A DNA stretch of 64,000 nucleotides, from NCBI RefSeq assembly GCF_033406955.1, contig NZ_CP137734.1:3472001-3536000 (forward strand), in the 5' to 3' direction. The notes beneath the pieces were generated by a model, which made no database searches, was not told the DNA's origin, and saw nothing but the letters and a program-made list of their open reading frames with translations. The stretch comes from Streptomyces violaceoruber (GTDB lineage Bacteria; Actinomycetota; Actinomycetes; Streptomycetales; Streptomycetaceae). Made by a program: the position numbers and the translations under genes. Shown here one piece after another: positions 21,964 through 32,323 of the stretch. Each line of letters opens with the position of its first letter. Within the stretch, counting starts at the first letter, position 1.

Positions 21964-23511
21964 TCAGAAGAGCCCGGTGTCGGCGAAGCGCAGGATCAGC
22001 TGGGGTGCTCCGGAGAGGGCGACGGCGAGGACCGCCGTCACGGTGATCGCGGCCGTGAGGGGGGCGGGGGCGCGGTGCCCGGCGGTCGCGTCCTCGGGGG
22101 TCCGGAACAGCAGCGCCGTCCATTGGAGGTAGTAGAAGAGCGCGATCACGACGTTGACGGCCATGACGACGGCGAGCCAGCCGAGTCCGGCGTCGACGGC
22201 CGCGGAGAAGACCGTGACCTTGGCGAAGAGGCCGATGATGCCGGGCGGCAGTCCGGCGAGGCAGAGCAAGAAGAAGGCCAGGAGCAGGGCGGTGAGGGGG
22301 TTGGACGCGTACAGGCCGCGGTAGTCCGCCACGCGGTTCAGCGCCTTCGTGCGGCCGACGAGCGCGGCCACCGCGAAGGCACCCAGGTTCACTGCGGCGT
22401 ACATGAGGGCGTAGGCGACGGTGGAGCCGACGGAGTGTTCGGGGTCGTCGGAATACGCGGCGGCGGCGATCGGCACCAGGAGGTAGCCGGCCTGGCCGAC
22501 GGACGACCAGGCGAGCAGGCGTACCGCGCTGTACGCGCGCGTGGCCTGCTGCCGGAGGGCGCCGACGTTGCCGACCGTCATGGTGAGGGCGGCCAGTGCC
22601 GCGAGGGCCGGGCCCCAGACGTCGGCGTAGGACGGCAGGGCGACGACCGTGATCAGGATGAGGCCGGAGAAGCCGACCGCCTTGCCGATCACGGACAGGT
22701 AGGCGGCGATCGGCAGGGGGGCGCCCACGTAGGTGTCGGGCACCCAGAAGTGGAAGGGGACGGCGGCCGTCTTGAAGGCGAAGCCGACGAGGGTGAGGAC
22801 GACGCCGGTCTGGGCGAGGGTGGTGAACTGCCCGTCGACGTGCTGGATGCGGTCCGCCACCTGGGTGAGGTAGAGGGTGCCGGTGGTGGCGTAGACGAAG
22901 CTGATGCCCATGAGGCTGACCGCGGTCGCGGTGACCGACGAGAGGAAGAACTTCAGGGCCGCTTCGGAGGACCTGCGGTCGCCCTGCCGGAGGCCGACGA
23001 GAGCGAAGGCGGGCAGGGAGGCGACCTCCAGGGCGACGATCAGCGTGGCGAGGTCGCGGGAGGCGGGCAGGAGGGCGGCGCCGGCCGCGGAGGAGAGCAG
23101 CAGGAACCAGAATTCACCCTCGGGCAGCCTCCGATCGGCGTCCTTGACCGCGGTGACGGACAGCAGGGCGGTCAGCAGGGCACCGCCGAGGACGAGGCAC
23201 TGGATGGCGAGGGTGAAGGTGTCCGCGGTGTAGCTGCACACGCCGGGCTCGCCGGCCTGGCAGAACGTCGAGCGCTCGGCGTTCACCAGGGGCAGCAGCA
23301 TGAGGGCGGAGGCGGCGAGTCCGGCGACCGAGATCCAGCCGAGCAGTGGCTTGCGGGCGTCCTTGACGAACAGGTCGGTGACGAGGACGACGAGTCCCAC
23401 GACCGCCGTGATGGTGGGCGGCGCGATGGCGAGCCAGTCGACCGACTGCACGAGGTTCTGGGCCGGCGGCTGTGCCAGGGGCTCCGCGAGGTGCTGGGCC
23501 GGGGAGCTCAT
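21964..23511 (-). CDS. nuoN: NADH-quinone oxidoreductase subunit N (second complex I copy)
   Basis: A 515-aa antiporter-like membrane subunit of complex I with about 14 helices. It shows the functionally important lysine/glutamate helices, for example [41 protein letters not shown] and [21 protein letters not shown] at 23511 overlaps the nuoM stop by 4 nt. It is the last gene of the nuoABCHIJKLMN operon. The N-terminal Gln/Pro/Ala stretch before the first helix is unusual in the family and probably unimportant. A 226-bp gap without a gene follows before htpX. Confidence 0.94.
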   Translation of the reverse strand: MSSPAQHLAEPLAQPPAQNLVQSVDWLAIAPPTITAVVGLVVLVTDLFVKDARKPLLGWISVAGLAASALMLLPLVNAERSTFCQAGEPGVCSYTADTFTLAIQCLVLGGALLTALLSVTAVKDADRRLPEGEFWFLLLSSAAGAALLPASRDLATLIVALEVASLPAFALVGLRQGDRRSSEAALKFFLSSVTATAVSLMGISFVYATTGTLYLTQVADRIQHVDGQFTTLAQTGVVLTLVGFAFKTAAVPFHFWVPDTYVGAPLPIAAYLSVIGKAVGFSGLILITVVALPSYADVWGPALAALAALTMTVGNVGALRQQATRAYSAVRLLAWSSVGQAGYLLVPIAAAAYSDDPEHSVGSTVAYALMYAAVNLGAFAVAALVGRTKALNRVADYRGLYASNPLTALLLAFFLLCLAGLPPGIIGLFAKVTVFSAAVDAGLGWLAVVMAVNVVIALFYYLQWTALLFRTPEDATAGHRAPAPLTAAITVTAVLAVALSGAPQLILRFADTGLF

Positions 23512-25112
23512 CGGGTGCCTCCTGAGAGGAGCTGCTGCACGGCCGGGTCGGTCAGCCCGAGGAGGGTCCTGGGCCACAGTCCGGCGACGACGGTGAGGGC
23601 GACGAGCGGCGTCCAGGCGGCGAACTCGTAGGTGCGCACGTCGGCGAACTTCGGCTGCGGGGCCTCCTGCGGTACGGCGCCCATGCAGACGCGGCGGACC
23701 ACGATCAGCATGTACGCGGCGGTCAGCAGGGTGCCGAAGGCGGCGATGGCCATGAAGGTGAGGAAGGCGGGACGGCTGAGGTCGTCGTGCGGGTCGAAGG
23801 CACCGAACAGGGCCAGCATCTCGCCCCAGAACCCGGCCAGGCCGGGCAGACCGAGCGAGGCGACCGCGGCGAAGGCGAGCAGTCCGCCGAGGCGCGGTGC
23901 CTTGCCGTACAGGGCGTGGCCGGACTCCTCGGCGAGGGTGTCGAGGTCGGTCGTTCCGGTGCGGTCCTTGAGCGCGCCGACCACGAAGAAGAGCAGGCCG
24001 GTGATCAGCCCGTGGGCGATGTTGGCGAAGAGGGCGCCATTGACGCCGGTCGGGGTCATGGTCGCGACACCTAGCAGGACGAAGCCCATGTGGCCGACGG
24101 AGGAGTAGGCGATGAGGCGCTTGAGATCGCCCTTCGCGCCCCTTCTGGCGAGGGCCAGGCAGGCCAGGGAGCCGTAGATGATGCCGACGACGGCGAAGGC
24201 GGCGAGGTACGGCGCGAAGATGCGGAAGCCCTCCGGCGCGACCGGGAGCAGGATGCGGATGAAACCGTACGTGCCCATCTTCAGCAGGACGCCGGCCAGC
24301 AGGACCGAGCCGACGGTGGGCGCGGCGGTGTGGGCGTCGGGCAGCCAGCTGTGCAGCGGCCACATCGGAGTCTTCACCGCGAGCCCGAGACCGATTGCCA
24401 GAACGGCGATGACCTGCACGGATGTGGTCAGCGACCGGCCGTTGTCAGTGGCGAGTGCCACCATGTCGAATGTGCCCGCCGTGATTCCGATCAGGAGCAG
24501 GCCGAGCAGCATGACGACGGAGCCGAGGAGCGTGAAGAGGATGAATTTCCAGGCGGCCCCGGCCCGTCCCTCGCCGCCCCAGCGGGCGATGAGGAAGTAC
24601 ATCGGGATGAGGACCATCTCGAAGGCGAGGAAGAACAGGATCAGGTCGAGGACGGCGAAGGTCGCGAGGGTGCCGGACTCCAGAACGAGCAGCAGTGCGA
24701 CGAACGCCTTCGGGCTCGGGCCAGGGGCCGGCGGCGTCAGCCGCTCGTGTCGCTGCTTCAGGTACGAGTAGAGCGCGCAGAGGAAGGTCAGCAGCGCGGT
24801 CAGGACGAGCAGGGGGAGGGAGATGCCGTCGGTGCCGAGGTGGATGCGTACGTCGAGTGCGGGGATCCAGCTGATGTCCGTGCTGGCCTGCATCTTCGAC
24901 GGATGGTCGTGGTCGAAACCGAGCACGAGGACGACCGCCGCGAGGAGGACGGCGCCGGTGACGGTGACGCCGTGCCGGAGCACGGCCTGCTCGGGTGACT
25001 TCCCCTTCAGTCCGGGCGGGGCCGGCAGAAGGGCGGCGACAGCCCCGAGGAGCGGGCCGACGACGAGGAACGCGAGAAGGACCTGCATCACGGACTCGTT
25101 GATATCGATCAC
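23508..25112 (-). CDS. nuoM: NADH-quinone oxidoreductase subunit M (second copy)
   Basis: A 534-aa proton-channel subunit. It carries FLAFEMVLIPMYFLIARWGG, the lysine-bearing KTPMWPLHSWLPDAHTAAP segment and the KRLIAYSSVGHMGFVLLG helix, all diagnostic of NuoM. The GTG at 25112 lies 6 nt after the nuoL stop and is used here, although an ATG at 25088 (MQVLLAFLVVG) is equally compatible with the family N-terminus. Neither has a strong ribosome site, which fits coupled translation. Confidence 0.94.
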   Translation of the reverse strand: MIDINESVMQVLLAFLVVGPLLGAVAALLPAPPGLKGKSPEQAVLRHGVTVTGAVLLAAVVLVLGFDHDHPSKMQASTDISWIPALDVRIHLGTDGISLPLLVLTALLTFLCALYSYLKQRHERLTPPAPGPSPKAFVALLLVLESGTLATFAVLDLILFFLAFEMVLIPMYFLIARWGGEGRAGAAWKFILFTLLGSVVMLLGLLLIGITAGTFDMVALATDNGRSLTTSVQVIAVLAIGLGLAVKTPMWPLHSWLPDAHTAAPTVGSVLLAGVLLKMGTYGFIRILLPVAPEGFRIFAPYLAAFAVVGIIYGSLACLALARRGAKGDLKRLIAYSSVGHMGFVLLGVATMTPTGVNGALFANIAHGLITGLLFFVVGALKDRTGTTDLDTLAEESGHALYGKAPRLGGLLAFAAVASLGLPGLAGFWGEMLALFGAFDPHDDLSRPAFLTFMAIAAFGTLLTAAYMLIVVRRVCMGAVPQEAPQPKFADVRTYEFAAWTPLVALTVVAGLWPRTLLGLTDPAVQQLLSGGTR

Positions 25113-25118
25113 GTCTGC

Positions 25119-27113
25119 TCACGCTCCCGCGGCGACGAGGACGGCGGCGACCGCGAGGACGACGGTGCCGGCGAGCAGCGCGCTCACATAGGTCTGCACA
25201 TTGCCGGTCTGGGCACGTCGTACGGCGGCCCCGAGCAGGCGGGGCAGGGCGCCCGCCGCGCGTACGTAGGTGTCGACGACCTCGCGGTCGAGGAACCGGA
25301 CGAGGCTCGCGCCCGCCTGGACGGGGCGGAGGAAGAGGGTCGCGTACACCGCGTCCAGGTGGAAGCCCGCCGCAGCGTGCCGGTGCACGGGGCCCAGCAG
25401 CAGCCGTCCCGGATCCGACGGGTCGGGTGCGGAGGCCAGGTCTCCGTAGGCGGCCCGGTGGGCGGCGATCGCCTCGGCCTCCACCAGGCCGGCGTCGCCC
25501 TCGGGGTGGGCCGCGACGGCGCCCAACGGCGTGCGGTCGGCGAGCGCCGTGGTGTGCCGCCAGGCGGCGTAGGCGACGATGCCGCCGACCATGGCCACGC
25601 CCGTGCCGAGCACGGAGGTGGTGAGGGTCGGAGTGAGGTCCTGGCCGTCGAACCAGTCGGGCAGCAGCCGGAAGGCGAGTCCGCCCAGTGCGAGTGAGGG
25701 GAGGGCGAGGACCCAGAGCACGGCGTTCATGACCAGCGGCTGCCTGCCGTGGTCGGGGGCCTCGGCGCCTCGGCCGCGGAAGGCCAGCAGCCACAGGCGG
25801 GCCGCGTAGGCGGCGGTGAGCAGGGCCGTGATCAGGCCGGCGACGAGCACGGTCCAGCCCGCGGCGCCGGGCGCGTGCTCGCTGTGGCCGGTGACGACGT
25901 GCTCCGCGGCACCGAGGACGGACTCCTTGGAGAAGAAGCCGCTGAAGGGCGGGATCGCGGCCAGCGCGAGCAGGGCCACGGTCATCGTCCAGTAGGCGTC
26001 GGGGACGCGGTCGCGCAGGCCCCGCATCCGGGACATGGCGGCCAGCGAGTTGGTGCCGGCGGCGTGGATGATCACGCCGGCGGCGAGGAACAGGAGCGCC
26101 TTGAAGGCGCCGTGGGAGAGGAGGTGGAAGACGGCGGCGCCCCGGTCGCCCGTGGCGAGGGCGCCGGTCATGTAGCCGAGCTGTCCGATCGTCGAGTAGG
26201 CCAGGACGCGTTTGATGTCGTCCTGGGCGAGGGCGGCGAGCGCGGAGCCGACCATCGTGACGGCGGCCATGACGGCGAGGACGACCATCGCGGCCCGCGA
26301 GGCCTCGAAGAGCGGAAGGAGCCGGGCGACGAAGTACACACCGGCGGCGACCATCGTCGCGGCGTGGATCAGCGCGGAGACGGGCGTCGGGCCCGCCATC
26401 GCGTCGGGAAGCCAGGTGTGCAGCGGGAACTGCGCCGACTTGCCCGCGACACCGGCCAGGAGCAGCAGCGCGATCAGCGTCGGGTGGTCGAGCGAGCCGC
26501 TCGCGACCGCTCCGAGGATCTTGGTGATGCGGAAGGAGCCCGCCTCGGTGGCCAGCGCCAGCAGACCGATCAGAAAGGGGACGTCGCCGAGTTTGGTGAC
26601 GAGGAAGGCCTTGAGGGAGGCCGCGCGCGCCTCCGGGGTCTCCCAGTAGTGGCCGACCAGGAAGTACGAGCAGATGCCCATGACTTCCCAGCCGACCAGC
26701 AGCACCATCAGGTCGCCGGAGTAGACGACGAGGAACATGGCGGAGGTGAACAGGGAGACGAGAGCGGCGTACGAGGCGTAGCGCGGGTCGTCGCGCAGGT
26801 ATCCCGTGGAGTAGATCTGCACGCAGGTGGCGACGGTGCCGACCAGGACGGCGACGAGGGCGGCGAAGCCGTCGATGTGCAGGGCGAGTTCGACGGGGAC
26901 CGAACCGGTGGGCGTCAGCTCGGTGACTGCGTCGAGGGCCCGGCCACCGCCCTGACGCGCCGCGACGAGGGCGGCGAGGACGAGGGACGCCAGCGTCGGC
27001 AGTACGGCGAGGGGACGGGCGAAACCGGGGGCCGACCGACCCAGGAGGAGACCGGCGGCTGCCCCGAGGAAGGGAAGGAGGGGGACGAGTACGGCGAGGG
27101 TGGTCGTGGTCAC
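25119..27113 (-). CDS. nuoL: NADH-quinone oxidoreductase subunit L (second copy)
   Basis: A 664-aa subunit and the distal proton pump of complex I. Visible motifs are [20 protein letters not shown], the [20 protein letters not shown] helix and [18 protein letters not shown], followed by the long C-terminal lateral helix region. The GTG start at 27113 overlaps the nuoK stop (GTGA). It is the same length class as the main-copy NuoL at the right edge of the window but clearly divergent in sequence. Confidence 0.94.
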   Translation of the reverse strand: MTTTTLAVLVPLLPFLGAAAGLLLGRSAPGFARPLAVLPTLASLVLAALVAARQGGGRALDAVTELTPTGSVPVELALHIDGFAALVAVLVGTVATCVQIYSTGYLRDDPRYASYAALVSLFTSAMFLVVYSGDLMVLLVGWEVMGICSYFLVGHYWETPEARAASLKAFLVTKLGDVPFLIGLLALATEAGSFRITKILGAVASGSLDHPTLIALLLLAGVAGKSAQFPLHTWLPDAMAGPTPVSALIHAATMVAAGVYFVARLLPLFEASRAAMVVLAVMAAVTMVGSALAALAQDDIKRVLAYSTIGQLGYMTGALATGDRGAAVFHLLSHGAFKALLFLAAGVIIHAAGTNSLAAMSRMRGLRDRVPDAYWTMTVALLALAAIPPFSGFFSKESVLGAAEHVVTGHSEHAPGAAGWTVLVAGLITALLTAAYAARLWLLAFRGRGAEAPDHGRQPLVMNAVLWVLALPSLALGGLAFRLLPDWFDGQDLTPTLTTSVLGTGVAMVGGIVAYAAWRHTTALADRTPLGAVAAHPEGDAGLVEAEAIAAHRAAYGDLASAPDPSDPGRLLLGPVHRHAAAGFHLDAVYATLFLRPVQAGASLVRFLDREVVDTYVRAAGALPRLLGAAVRRAQTGNVQTYVSALLAGTVVLAVAAVLVAAGA

Positions 27114-27502
27114 GCGGTGGCCTCAGCCTTCTCGGCGGCCGTCCCGGTCGCGGGGATGTCGGTGTCGGGGCCGTCCGGCTCGTGGCCCTCGGCGGTGTCG
27201 CGGAGCTTGTCGATGTCCGAGGTGCCGCGGTTGCGGTGGACGGCGAGGACGATCGCCAGGCCTATGCCGATCTCGGCTGCCGCGATGGCGATCGTGAACA
27301 GGGTCAGGGCCTGGCCGGAATGCAGGGTCTCCTCCGCGGCCCTGCTGAGCCAGACGTCGAAGGCGACGAGGTTGAGGTTGACGGCGTTGAGCATCAGCTC
27401 GACCGACATCAGGACCAGGATCGCGTTGCGGCGGGCGAGGACGCCGTAGAGACCCGTGCAGAAGAGGAGGGCGGAGAGGACGGCGGGATAGGCGAGGTGC
27501 AT
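27110..27502 (-). CDS. nuoK: NADH-quinone oxidoreductase subunit K (second copy)
   Basis: A 130-aa three-helix subunit. It contains [18 protein letters not shown] with the conserved membrane glutamate, and [20 protein letters not shown] with the second one. The C-terminus is extended by about 30 charged residues ([18 protein letters not shown]) beyond the usual 100-aa length. The longer open frame upstream is out of family register; the ATG at 27502 overlaps the nuoJ stop by one base. Confidence 0.94.
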   Translation of the reverse strand: MHLAYPAVLSALLFCTGLYGVLARRNAILVLMSVELMLNAVNLNLVAFDVWLSRAAEETLHSGQALTLFTIAIAAAEIGIGLAIVLAVHRNRGTSDIDKLRDTAEGHEPDGPDTDIPATGTAAEKAEATA

Positions 27503-28095
27503 CAGCGGGCACCGCCTGTCCGAGAGGTTCCGGGCCGGGACGCTTCGTCGGCGCGGGCCGCCTTGGCCTTGCGGGACAGGACGATGGCGCCGACCAGGGC
27601 GGCCAGGAGGAGGACGGAGAGTGCTTCGAAGGGGAGGACCCAGTTCTGGAACAGGCTCGCCCCCGTGACGGCGGTGGAGCCCGCGGCCGGGCCGTCCAGA
27701 TCGATCCAGGTGGTGCGGAAGGCGTCGACGACGACCCACACCAGGGCCGCCGCGGAGGCCACGGCCACGGTGAGGGCGGCCCAGCGGTTGCCGGAGTCGG
27801 CGTCCGGCGACCGGCCGATGGGCGCCCGGGTGAGCATCAGGCCGAAGAGGATGAGCACCACGACGGCACCGACGTAGATGAGGACCTGGACCCAGGCGAT
27901 GAACTCCGCGGTGAGCAGCAGGTATTCGACGGCGAGGCCGCCGAGGGCCACCACCAGCCACAGGGCCGCGTGGACGAGCTGGCGGGTGGTCACGGTGACG
28001 ACGGCGGCCGCGAGGGTGACCAGGCCGACGAGGAGGAAGGCGATCTCCACGCCGGTCGGGGACATGAAGCCGTGGGATGCGGCGGCGAGGGTCAT
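27502..28095 (-). CDS. nuoJ: NADH-quinone oxidoreductase subunit J (second copy)
   Basis: A 197-aa five-helix subunit. The family signature [23 protein letters not shown] lies near residue 68 (quoted here as [18 protein letters not shown]), and [21 protein letters not shown] forms the last helix. The ATG at 28095 overlaps the nuoI stop by 4 nt. The open frame extending to 28518 upstream is only an overlap with nuoI. Confidence 0.93.
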   Translation of the reverse strand: MTLAAASHGFMSPTGVEIAFLLVGLVTLAAAVVTVTTRQLVHAALWLVVALGGLAVEYLLLTAEFIAWVQVLIYVGAVVVLILFGLMLTRAPIGRSPDADSGNRWAALTVAVASAAALVWVVVDAFRTTWIDLDGPAAGSTAVTGASLFQNWVLPFEALSVLLLAALVGAIVLSRKAKAARADEASRPGTSRTGGAR

Positions 28096-28685
28096 GTCCG
28101 GCCCTCCTGCCCGGACTCGTCCGGTTGTCCGGGGTGGTCGGACCCGGGCTGGTCCGGCTGCTGCTGGGCGGCCAGCTTGTCGGCGGCCTTGCGGGCGGCG
28201 GCGAGCTCCTTGGGCTCCTCCGCGCCGGGGTCCAGGGCGGGCGGGGCCGGCACGGTCCACATCCACTCGCGGAGCTTGTCGCGCTCGTGGGTGAGGTCGC
28301 GGATGTCGGTCTCGGCGTACTCGAACTCCGGGGACCAGAACAGGGCGTCGAAAGGACAGACCTCGATGCAGATGCCGCAGTACATGCACAGGGCGAAGTC
28401 GATGGCGAAGCGGTCGAGGACGTTGCGGCTGCGGTCGCGTCCGCCGGGGGTGGCCGCGGGGACCGTCTCCTTGTGGGAGTCGATGTAGATGCACCAGTCG
28501 GGGCACTCGCGGGCGCACAGCATGCAGACCGTGCAGTTCTCCTCGAACAGGCCGATCACGCCGCGGGTACGGGGCGGCAGCTCGGGCTGGGCGTCCGGGT
28601 ACTGCTCGGTGACGGTCTTCCGCGTCATCGTGCGCAGCGTGACGGCCAGGCCCTTGGCCAGGCCGCTGCCGGGGACGGGGGCCAT
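28092..28685 (-). CDS. nuoI: NADH-quinone oxidoreductase subunit I, 2x[4Fe-4S] (second copy)
   Basis: A 197-aa peripheral-arm subunit that carries electrons through clusters N6a/N6b toward NuoB. Two complete ferredoxin motifs are present: [12 protein letters not shown] and [12 protein letters not shown]. The C-terminal tail is Pro/Gly/Gln-rich. The ATG at 28685 ([20 protein letters not shown]) follows nuoH with a one-base overlap. Both clusters being intact argues that this complex still transfers electrons, although the upstream NuoEFG module is absent from the operon. Confidence 0.94.
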   Translation of the reverse strand: MAPVPGSGLAKGLAVTLRTMTRKTVTEQYPDAQPELPPRTRGVIGLFEENCTVCMLCARECPDWCIYIDSHKETVPAATPGGRDRSRNVLDRFAIDFALCMYCGICIEVCPFDALFWSPEFEYAETDIRDLTHERDKLREWMWTVPAPPALDPGAEEPKELAAARKAADKLAAQQQPDQPGSDHPGQPDESGQEGRT

Positions 28686-29653
28686 TACGCGATCACCACC
28701 TTGACGATGCCGGTGAGGGCGATCTGGGCGAGGGAGAGGGGGACGAGGAGCGTCCAGGACAGTTTCTGAAGCTGGTCCTCGCGCAGGCGCGGATAGGTCA
28801 CGCGGAGCCAGATCACGACGAAGGCGAGGACGGCCGCCTTGAGCAGGGTCCACACCCAGCCGAGTCCGTCGGCGCCCCAGGGCCCGTGCCAGCCGCCCAG
28901 GAAGAGGACGGTGGTCAGACCGCACAGGACGACGATTCCGGCGTACTCGGCAAGGAGGAACAGGGCGAAGCGCAGGCCGGTGTACTCGGTGTAGGCACCG
29001 AAGATGATCTCCGAGTCGGCGACCGGCATGTCGAAGGGGGGCCGCTGCAGTTCGGCGAGCCCGGCGACGAAGAAGACGATCGCGCCGACGATCTGCCAGG
29101 GCAGCCACCACCACTCGAAGGCGTCGAGGATGCCGACGAGGGAGACCGTGCCGGCCGCCATGGCGACGGAGGCCGCGGTCAGCAGCATCGGGAGTTCGTA
29201 GGCGAGGAGCTGGGCTGCGGTGCGCAGGCCGCCGAGGAGGGAGAACTTGTTGGCCGAGGACCAGCCCGCCATGAGCGAGCCGAGGACGCCCACGCCCATG
29301 ACGGCGAGGACGAAGAAGACGCCCGCGTCGACGACCTGACCGACCGCGCCCTCTCCGGGCCCGACCGGGATGGCCAGGAGAACCAGGAGGTACGGCAGCA
29401 GGGCCACCGCCGGGGCGAGCTGGAAGATGCGGCGGTCCGCGTCGGCGGGGACCACGTCCTCCTTCTGCGCGAACTTCACGCCGTCCGCGACGAGCTGGGC
29501 CCAGCCGTGGAAACCACCCGCGTACATCGGGCCCAGGCGGCCCTGCATGTGGGCCATCACCTTGTGCTCGGTCTGGCCGACTATCAGGGGGAACGTGAGG
29601 AAGACGACGAAGACGACCAGAAGGCGCAGGGTGACGTCGAGCGCGTCGTTCAC
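28685..29653 (-). CDS. nuoH: NADH-quinone oxidoreductase subunit H (second copy)
   Basis: A 322-aa eight-helix subunit forming the quinone cavity between the peripheral and membrane arms. It shows [19 protein letters not shown], the strongly conserved [16 protein letters not shown](I)I loop and [17 protein letters not shown]. All match functional NuoH. The start overlaps the nuoC stop by 4 nt. In S. coelicolor the equivalent gene follows the same short C-like subunit. Confidence 0.94.
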   Translation of the reverse strand: MNDALDVTLRLLVVFVVFLTFPLIVGQTEHKVMAHMQGRLGPMYAGGFHGWAQLVADGVKFAQKEDVVPADADRRIFQLAPAVALLPYLLVLLAIPVGPGEGAVGQVVDAGVFFVLAVMGVGVLGSLMAGWSSANKFSLLGGLRTAAQLLAYELPMLLTAASVAMAAGTVSLVGILDAFEWWWLPWQIVGAIVFFVAGLAELQRPPFDMPVADSEIIFGAYTEYTGLRFALFLLAEYAGIVVLCGLTTVLFLGGWHGPWGADGLGWVWTLLKAAVLAFVVIWLRVTYPRLREDQLQKLSWTLLVPLSLAQIALTGIVKVVIA

Positions 29654-31044
29654 TGCCGGCCTCCTGGGGGGTTGGGTGGGTTCGGGGGGTCATCGGGAGC
29701 GTCGGTGTCGCCCGGGGTGTCTGACTCCGCTTCCGGTGACTCGGTGGACGCCGCCGGCGCCTCTGCCGCCTCCGGATCCCCCGCGGCGTCGGGCTCCCCC
29801 GCCGCCTCGGGCTCGTCGAACGCCGGGCGGGCGTGGTGCCACGGGGCGTCCGGGCTGCGCGGTGTCGAGGGCGCCGGCTTCGGGGCCGGTTCCTCCGCGG
29901 GCGAGGAGGTGGTGCCGTCGCCGCCCCGCGGGGCGCTGCCGGAACCCGTGTCGCCCGGCTCCCCGGCGGCGGAGGCCTCCCGCTGGCTCGCCGAGCCCTG
30001 CGACGCACTCCGGCTGCGACGGGGACCGACGGTGCCGGGTGTCCGTCCGGTCGCCGGGGCACCGGTGCCGGTGCTGGTGCCGTCACCCTGCCCGGCAGCC
30101 GTGTCGGCGGTGGTCGGCCCGTCCGCCGGACCGGCCGCCCGCTGGGAGGCGGAGCCCTGGCTCGCACTGCGCGACCGCCGCGGCGCCGGTCCGGCCGTCG
30201 GTGCCGTCGTTGGTGTGGCCGTCGGTGCCGTCGTTGGTGTGGCCGTCGGTGCCGTCGTCGGTTCGCCGGCCGGGGAGGTCTGGCCGGCCGGGCCTTCGGC
30301 CGCCGTGCGGGCGCGGCGCGGCGCGGCCGGGGTCTCGGTGCCGGGAGCCGTCTGGCCGACGGAGCCCTCTCCGGCCGTACGGGTCCGGCGGGCCGGGCGC
30401 TCGCCCGCACCGCGGACCGGGCGCTCCCCCGCCGCCCGCCCCGCGCCGCGCGCCGGGCGGGCCGGGGCGGGCGGCAGCTGGCCCTTCAGCGGGCCCCACT
30501 CGTTGGGGTCGGGGACGCCCGGCGGCAGCATCTGGCGGCGTCGGGGACCGCCGTGATCGGACTCGCCGGGCTCCTTGGCCCCGGGCCAGGCCTTGGCGAC
30601 GCGGGCGGCGAGGACGAAGTCCTTCCGCAGTGGGTGGCCCTCGAAGCCCTCCGGAAGGAGCAGGTGGTCCAGCGCGGGGTGGTCCGCGAAGGCGACACCG
30701 AACATCTCGTGGGTCTCGCGCTCGTGCCAGGCCGCGCCCGCGTAGACCCCGACGGCGCTGGGCAGGGCCGGGGCGTCGTGCGGGACGGTCGTGCGCAGCA
30801 GCAGCCTGCGTACCGGTCCCAGCGCCGCGACGTGTGCCGCGACACGAAACCCGGTGCCCGGTTCGTCGACCGCGCTCAGCCAGTCGAAGTACGTGCAGTT
30901 CAGCCGGTCACGCGCCGTTTCCAGGGCGGTGATCCAGGAGGCGGGCGGCACGTCGACGGTCAGGAGGTCGTACGACTCCTCCGCGGTGGCGTCCGTGCCG
31001 AAGAGCTCCCCGACGCCGGCGGGCAGCCAGCCGACCGCTGTCAT
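29650..31044 (-). CDS. nuoC: NADH-quinone oxidoreductase subunit C (30-kDa), with long disordered tail
   Basis: Residues 1 to about 180 are the NuoC fold: [20 protein letters not shown], then [14 protein letters not shown] (the WxERExxDMFG signature, with H for the usual Asp/Tyr) and [16 protein letters not shown]. After [10 protein letters not shown] the remaining 270 residues are Pro/Ala/Thr/Gly-rich, with two copies of [14 protein letters not shown] and a PTTAPTAT tandem. The tail looks intrinsically disordered and phosphorylatable. There is no NuoD domain fused and no nuoD gene next to it, unlike canonical operons where D follows C. ATG start, overlapping the nuoB stop. Confidence 0.9.
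   Translation of the reverse strand: MTAVGWLPAGVGELFGTDATAEESYDLLTVDVPPASWITALETARDRLNCTYFDWLSAVDEPGTGFRVAAHVAALGPVRRLLLRTTVPHDAPALPSAVGVYAGAAWHERETHEMFGVAFADHPALDHLLLPEGFEGHPLRKDFVLAARVAKAWPGAKEPGESDHGGPRRRQMLPPGVPDPNEWGPLKGQLPPAPARPARGAGRAAGERPVRGAGERPARRTRTAGEGSVGQTAPGTETPAAPRRARTAAEGPAGQTSPAGEPTTAPTATPTTAPTATPTTAPTAGPAPRRSRSASQGSASQRAAGPADGPTTADTAAGQGDGTSTGTGAPATGRTPGTVGPRRSRSASQGSASQREASAAGEPGDTGSGSAPRGGDGTTSSPAEEPAPKPAPSTPRSPDAPWHHARPAFDEPEAAGEPDAAGDPEAAEAPAASTESPEAESDTPGDTDAPDDPPNPPNPPGGRQ
30193..30258 (-). repeat. 24-bp tandem repeat in the nuoC tail
   Basis: Two full copies and a partial third of GGCCGTCGGTGCCGTCGTTGGTGT (quoted as GGCCGTCGGTGCCGTC plus GTTGGTGT) encode the PTTAPTAT repeat. 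The length may vary between strains. Confidence 0.85.
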
Positions 31045-31691
31045 CGGCCTCGCCCCCCATCCGAGCCCGTGTCCGTGCCCTCACCCGAGCCCGGCCCCTG
31101 GCCCGGCTCCGGCGGTCGTACCAGGCCGCTCTGCAGCGCGGCCGTCGACGGCCGGGGCGAGACGCCGTACCGCTCCCCCAGGGACTCGCGCGCGATCTTC
31201 TCCTGGAGCTTGAGGATCCCCTGGAGCAGCGCCTCGGGGCGCGGCGGGCAGCCGGGAACGTAGACGTCGACGGGGATGATCTGGTCGACGCCCTTCGTCA
31301 CGGAGTAGGAGTCCCAGTAGGGGCCGCCGCAGTTGGAGCAGGCGCCGAAGGAGATGACGTACTTCGGCTCGGGCATCTGCTCGTACAGGCGCTTGACGGC
31401 CGGTGCCATCTTGTCGGTCACCGTGCCGGAGACGACCATCAGGTCGGCCTGACGGGGGCCGGGCGCGAACGGGATGACACCGAGCCGGATGAAGTCGTGG
31501 CGGGCCATCGACGCGGCGATGAACTCGATCGCGCAGCAGGCGAGGCCGAAGTTGAACACCCAGAGCGAGTAGCGGCGGCCCCAGTTCAGGACGACCTTCA
31601 TCGGCTCCGGGGCGAGGCGGGCGAGCGTGCCCAGCCTCTTGGGCTCGGGGAGCGGCACGGGTGCGGGATCGGCGGGTTCGCCGGGGTTCAC
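31041..31691 (-). CDS. nuoB: NADH-quinone oxidoreductase subunit B, [4Fe-4S] N2 (second copy)
   Basis: A 216-aa subunit holding the terminal cluster N2. The ligands are visible as GLACCAIEF (tandem Cys), FGACSNCGG and [13 protein letters not shown]. The C-terminal 40 residues are Gly/Ser-rich and specific to this copy. GTG at 31691 overlaps the nuoA stop (GTGA) and is chosen for coupling; another GTG two codons upstream (31697) is possible. An intact N2 site implies catalytic competence. Confidence 0.94.
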   Translation of the reverse strand: MNPGEPADPAPVPLPEPKRLGTLARLAPEPMKVVLNWGRRYSLWVFNFGLACCAIEFIAASMARHDFIRLGVIPFAPGPRQADLMVVSGTVTDKMAPAVKRLYEQMPEPKYVISFGACSNCGGPYWDSYSVTKGVDQIIPVDVYVPGCPPRPEALLQGILKLQEKIARESLGERYGVSPRPSTAALQSGLVRPPEPGQGPGSGEGTDTGSDGGRGR

Positions 31692-32128
31692 GTCCACGAC
31701 AGGACGCCCTTCTTGTATGCGTACAACAGACCCACGGCGAGGAAGCCGAGGAAGATGAACATCTCGACGAGGGTCGTGGCCCCGTAACCAGGGTCGGCGA
31801 ACACCGTCGCCCAGGGGAAGAGGAAGATCGAGTCGACCGCGAAGATGACGTAGAGGAACGCGTAGACGTAGTAGCGGACCTGGGTGTGCGCCCAGCCCTC
31901 GCCGACGGGGTCGACGCCGCACTCGTACGTGAGCAGTTTCTCGGGCGTGGGGACCACCGGTCGCAGCAGCCGCCCGGCGCCGAAGGCCACGGCGACGAAG
32001 AGCACCCCCACGACGGCGAGCAGGCCGACGACCGAGTAGGACTGGAAGTAGTCCGCGGCGAGCCCGACGGTCGCATCGGCGGTGGTCACGGCGTCGGCGG
32101 TCGCGTCGCCGACGGTCGGTTCCGGCAC
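31688..32128 (-). CDS. nuoA: NADH-quinone oxidoreductase subunit A (second copy)
   Basis: A 146-aa three-helix subunit. After an Asp/Ala-rich N-terminus comes the first helix, then the conserved loop [20 protein letters not shown] with the key Cys, and [20 protein letters not shown]. It is the first gene of the nuo2 operon, divergent from the histidine kinases with a 195-bp gap that should hold both promoters. No clear operator was seen there. Confidence 0.94.
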   Translation of the reverse strand: MPEPTVGDATADAVTTADATVGLAADYFQSYSVVGLLAVVGVLFVAVAFGAGRLLRPVVPTPEKLLTYECGVDPVGEGWAHTQVRYYVYAFLYVIFAVDSIFLFPWATVFADPGYGATTLVEMFIFLGFLAVGLLYAYKKGVLSWT

Positions 32129-32323
32129 GTGCGCCCCTCGCTCCCTGTCGTGAACCTCGTGAACGCTGCGGTTCGACGATCCGTACGCACGGGAGTCTAG
32201 AGCCTGATAAAGAGACGGTAAGCAGCCCGTCGCCCCTCGAGACGCGGGGGTGGGGTTTTCCTCAGTGGATCCCGGCGGTCCACCTCATGGCGCGGCGTCG
32301 CGCCGCACGGCACGCTGACGTGT

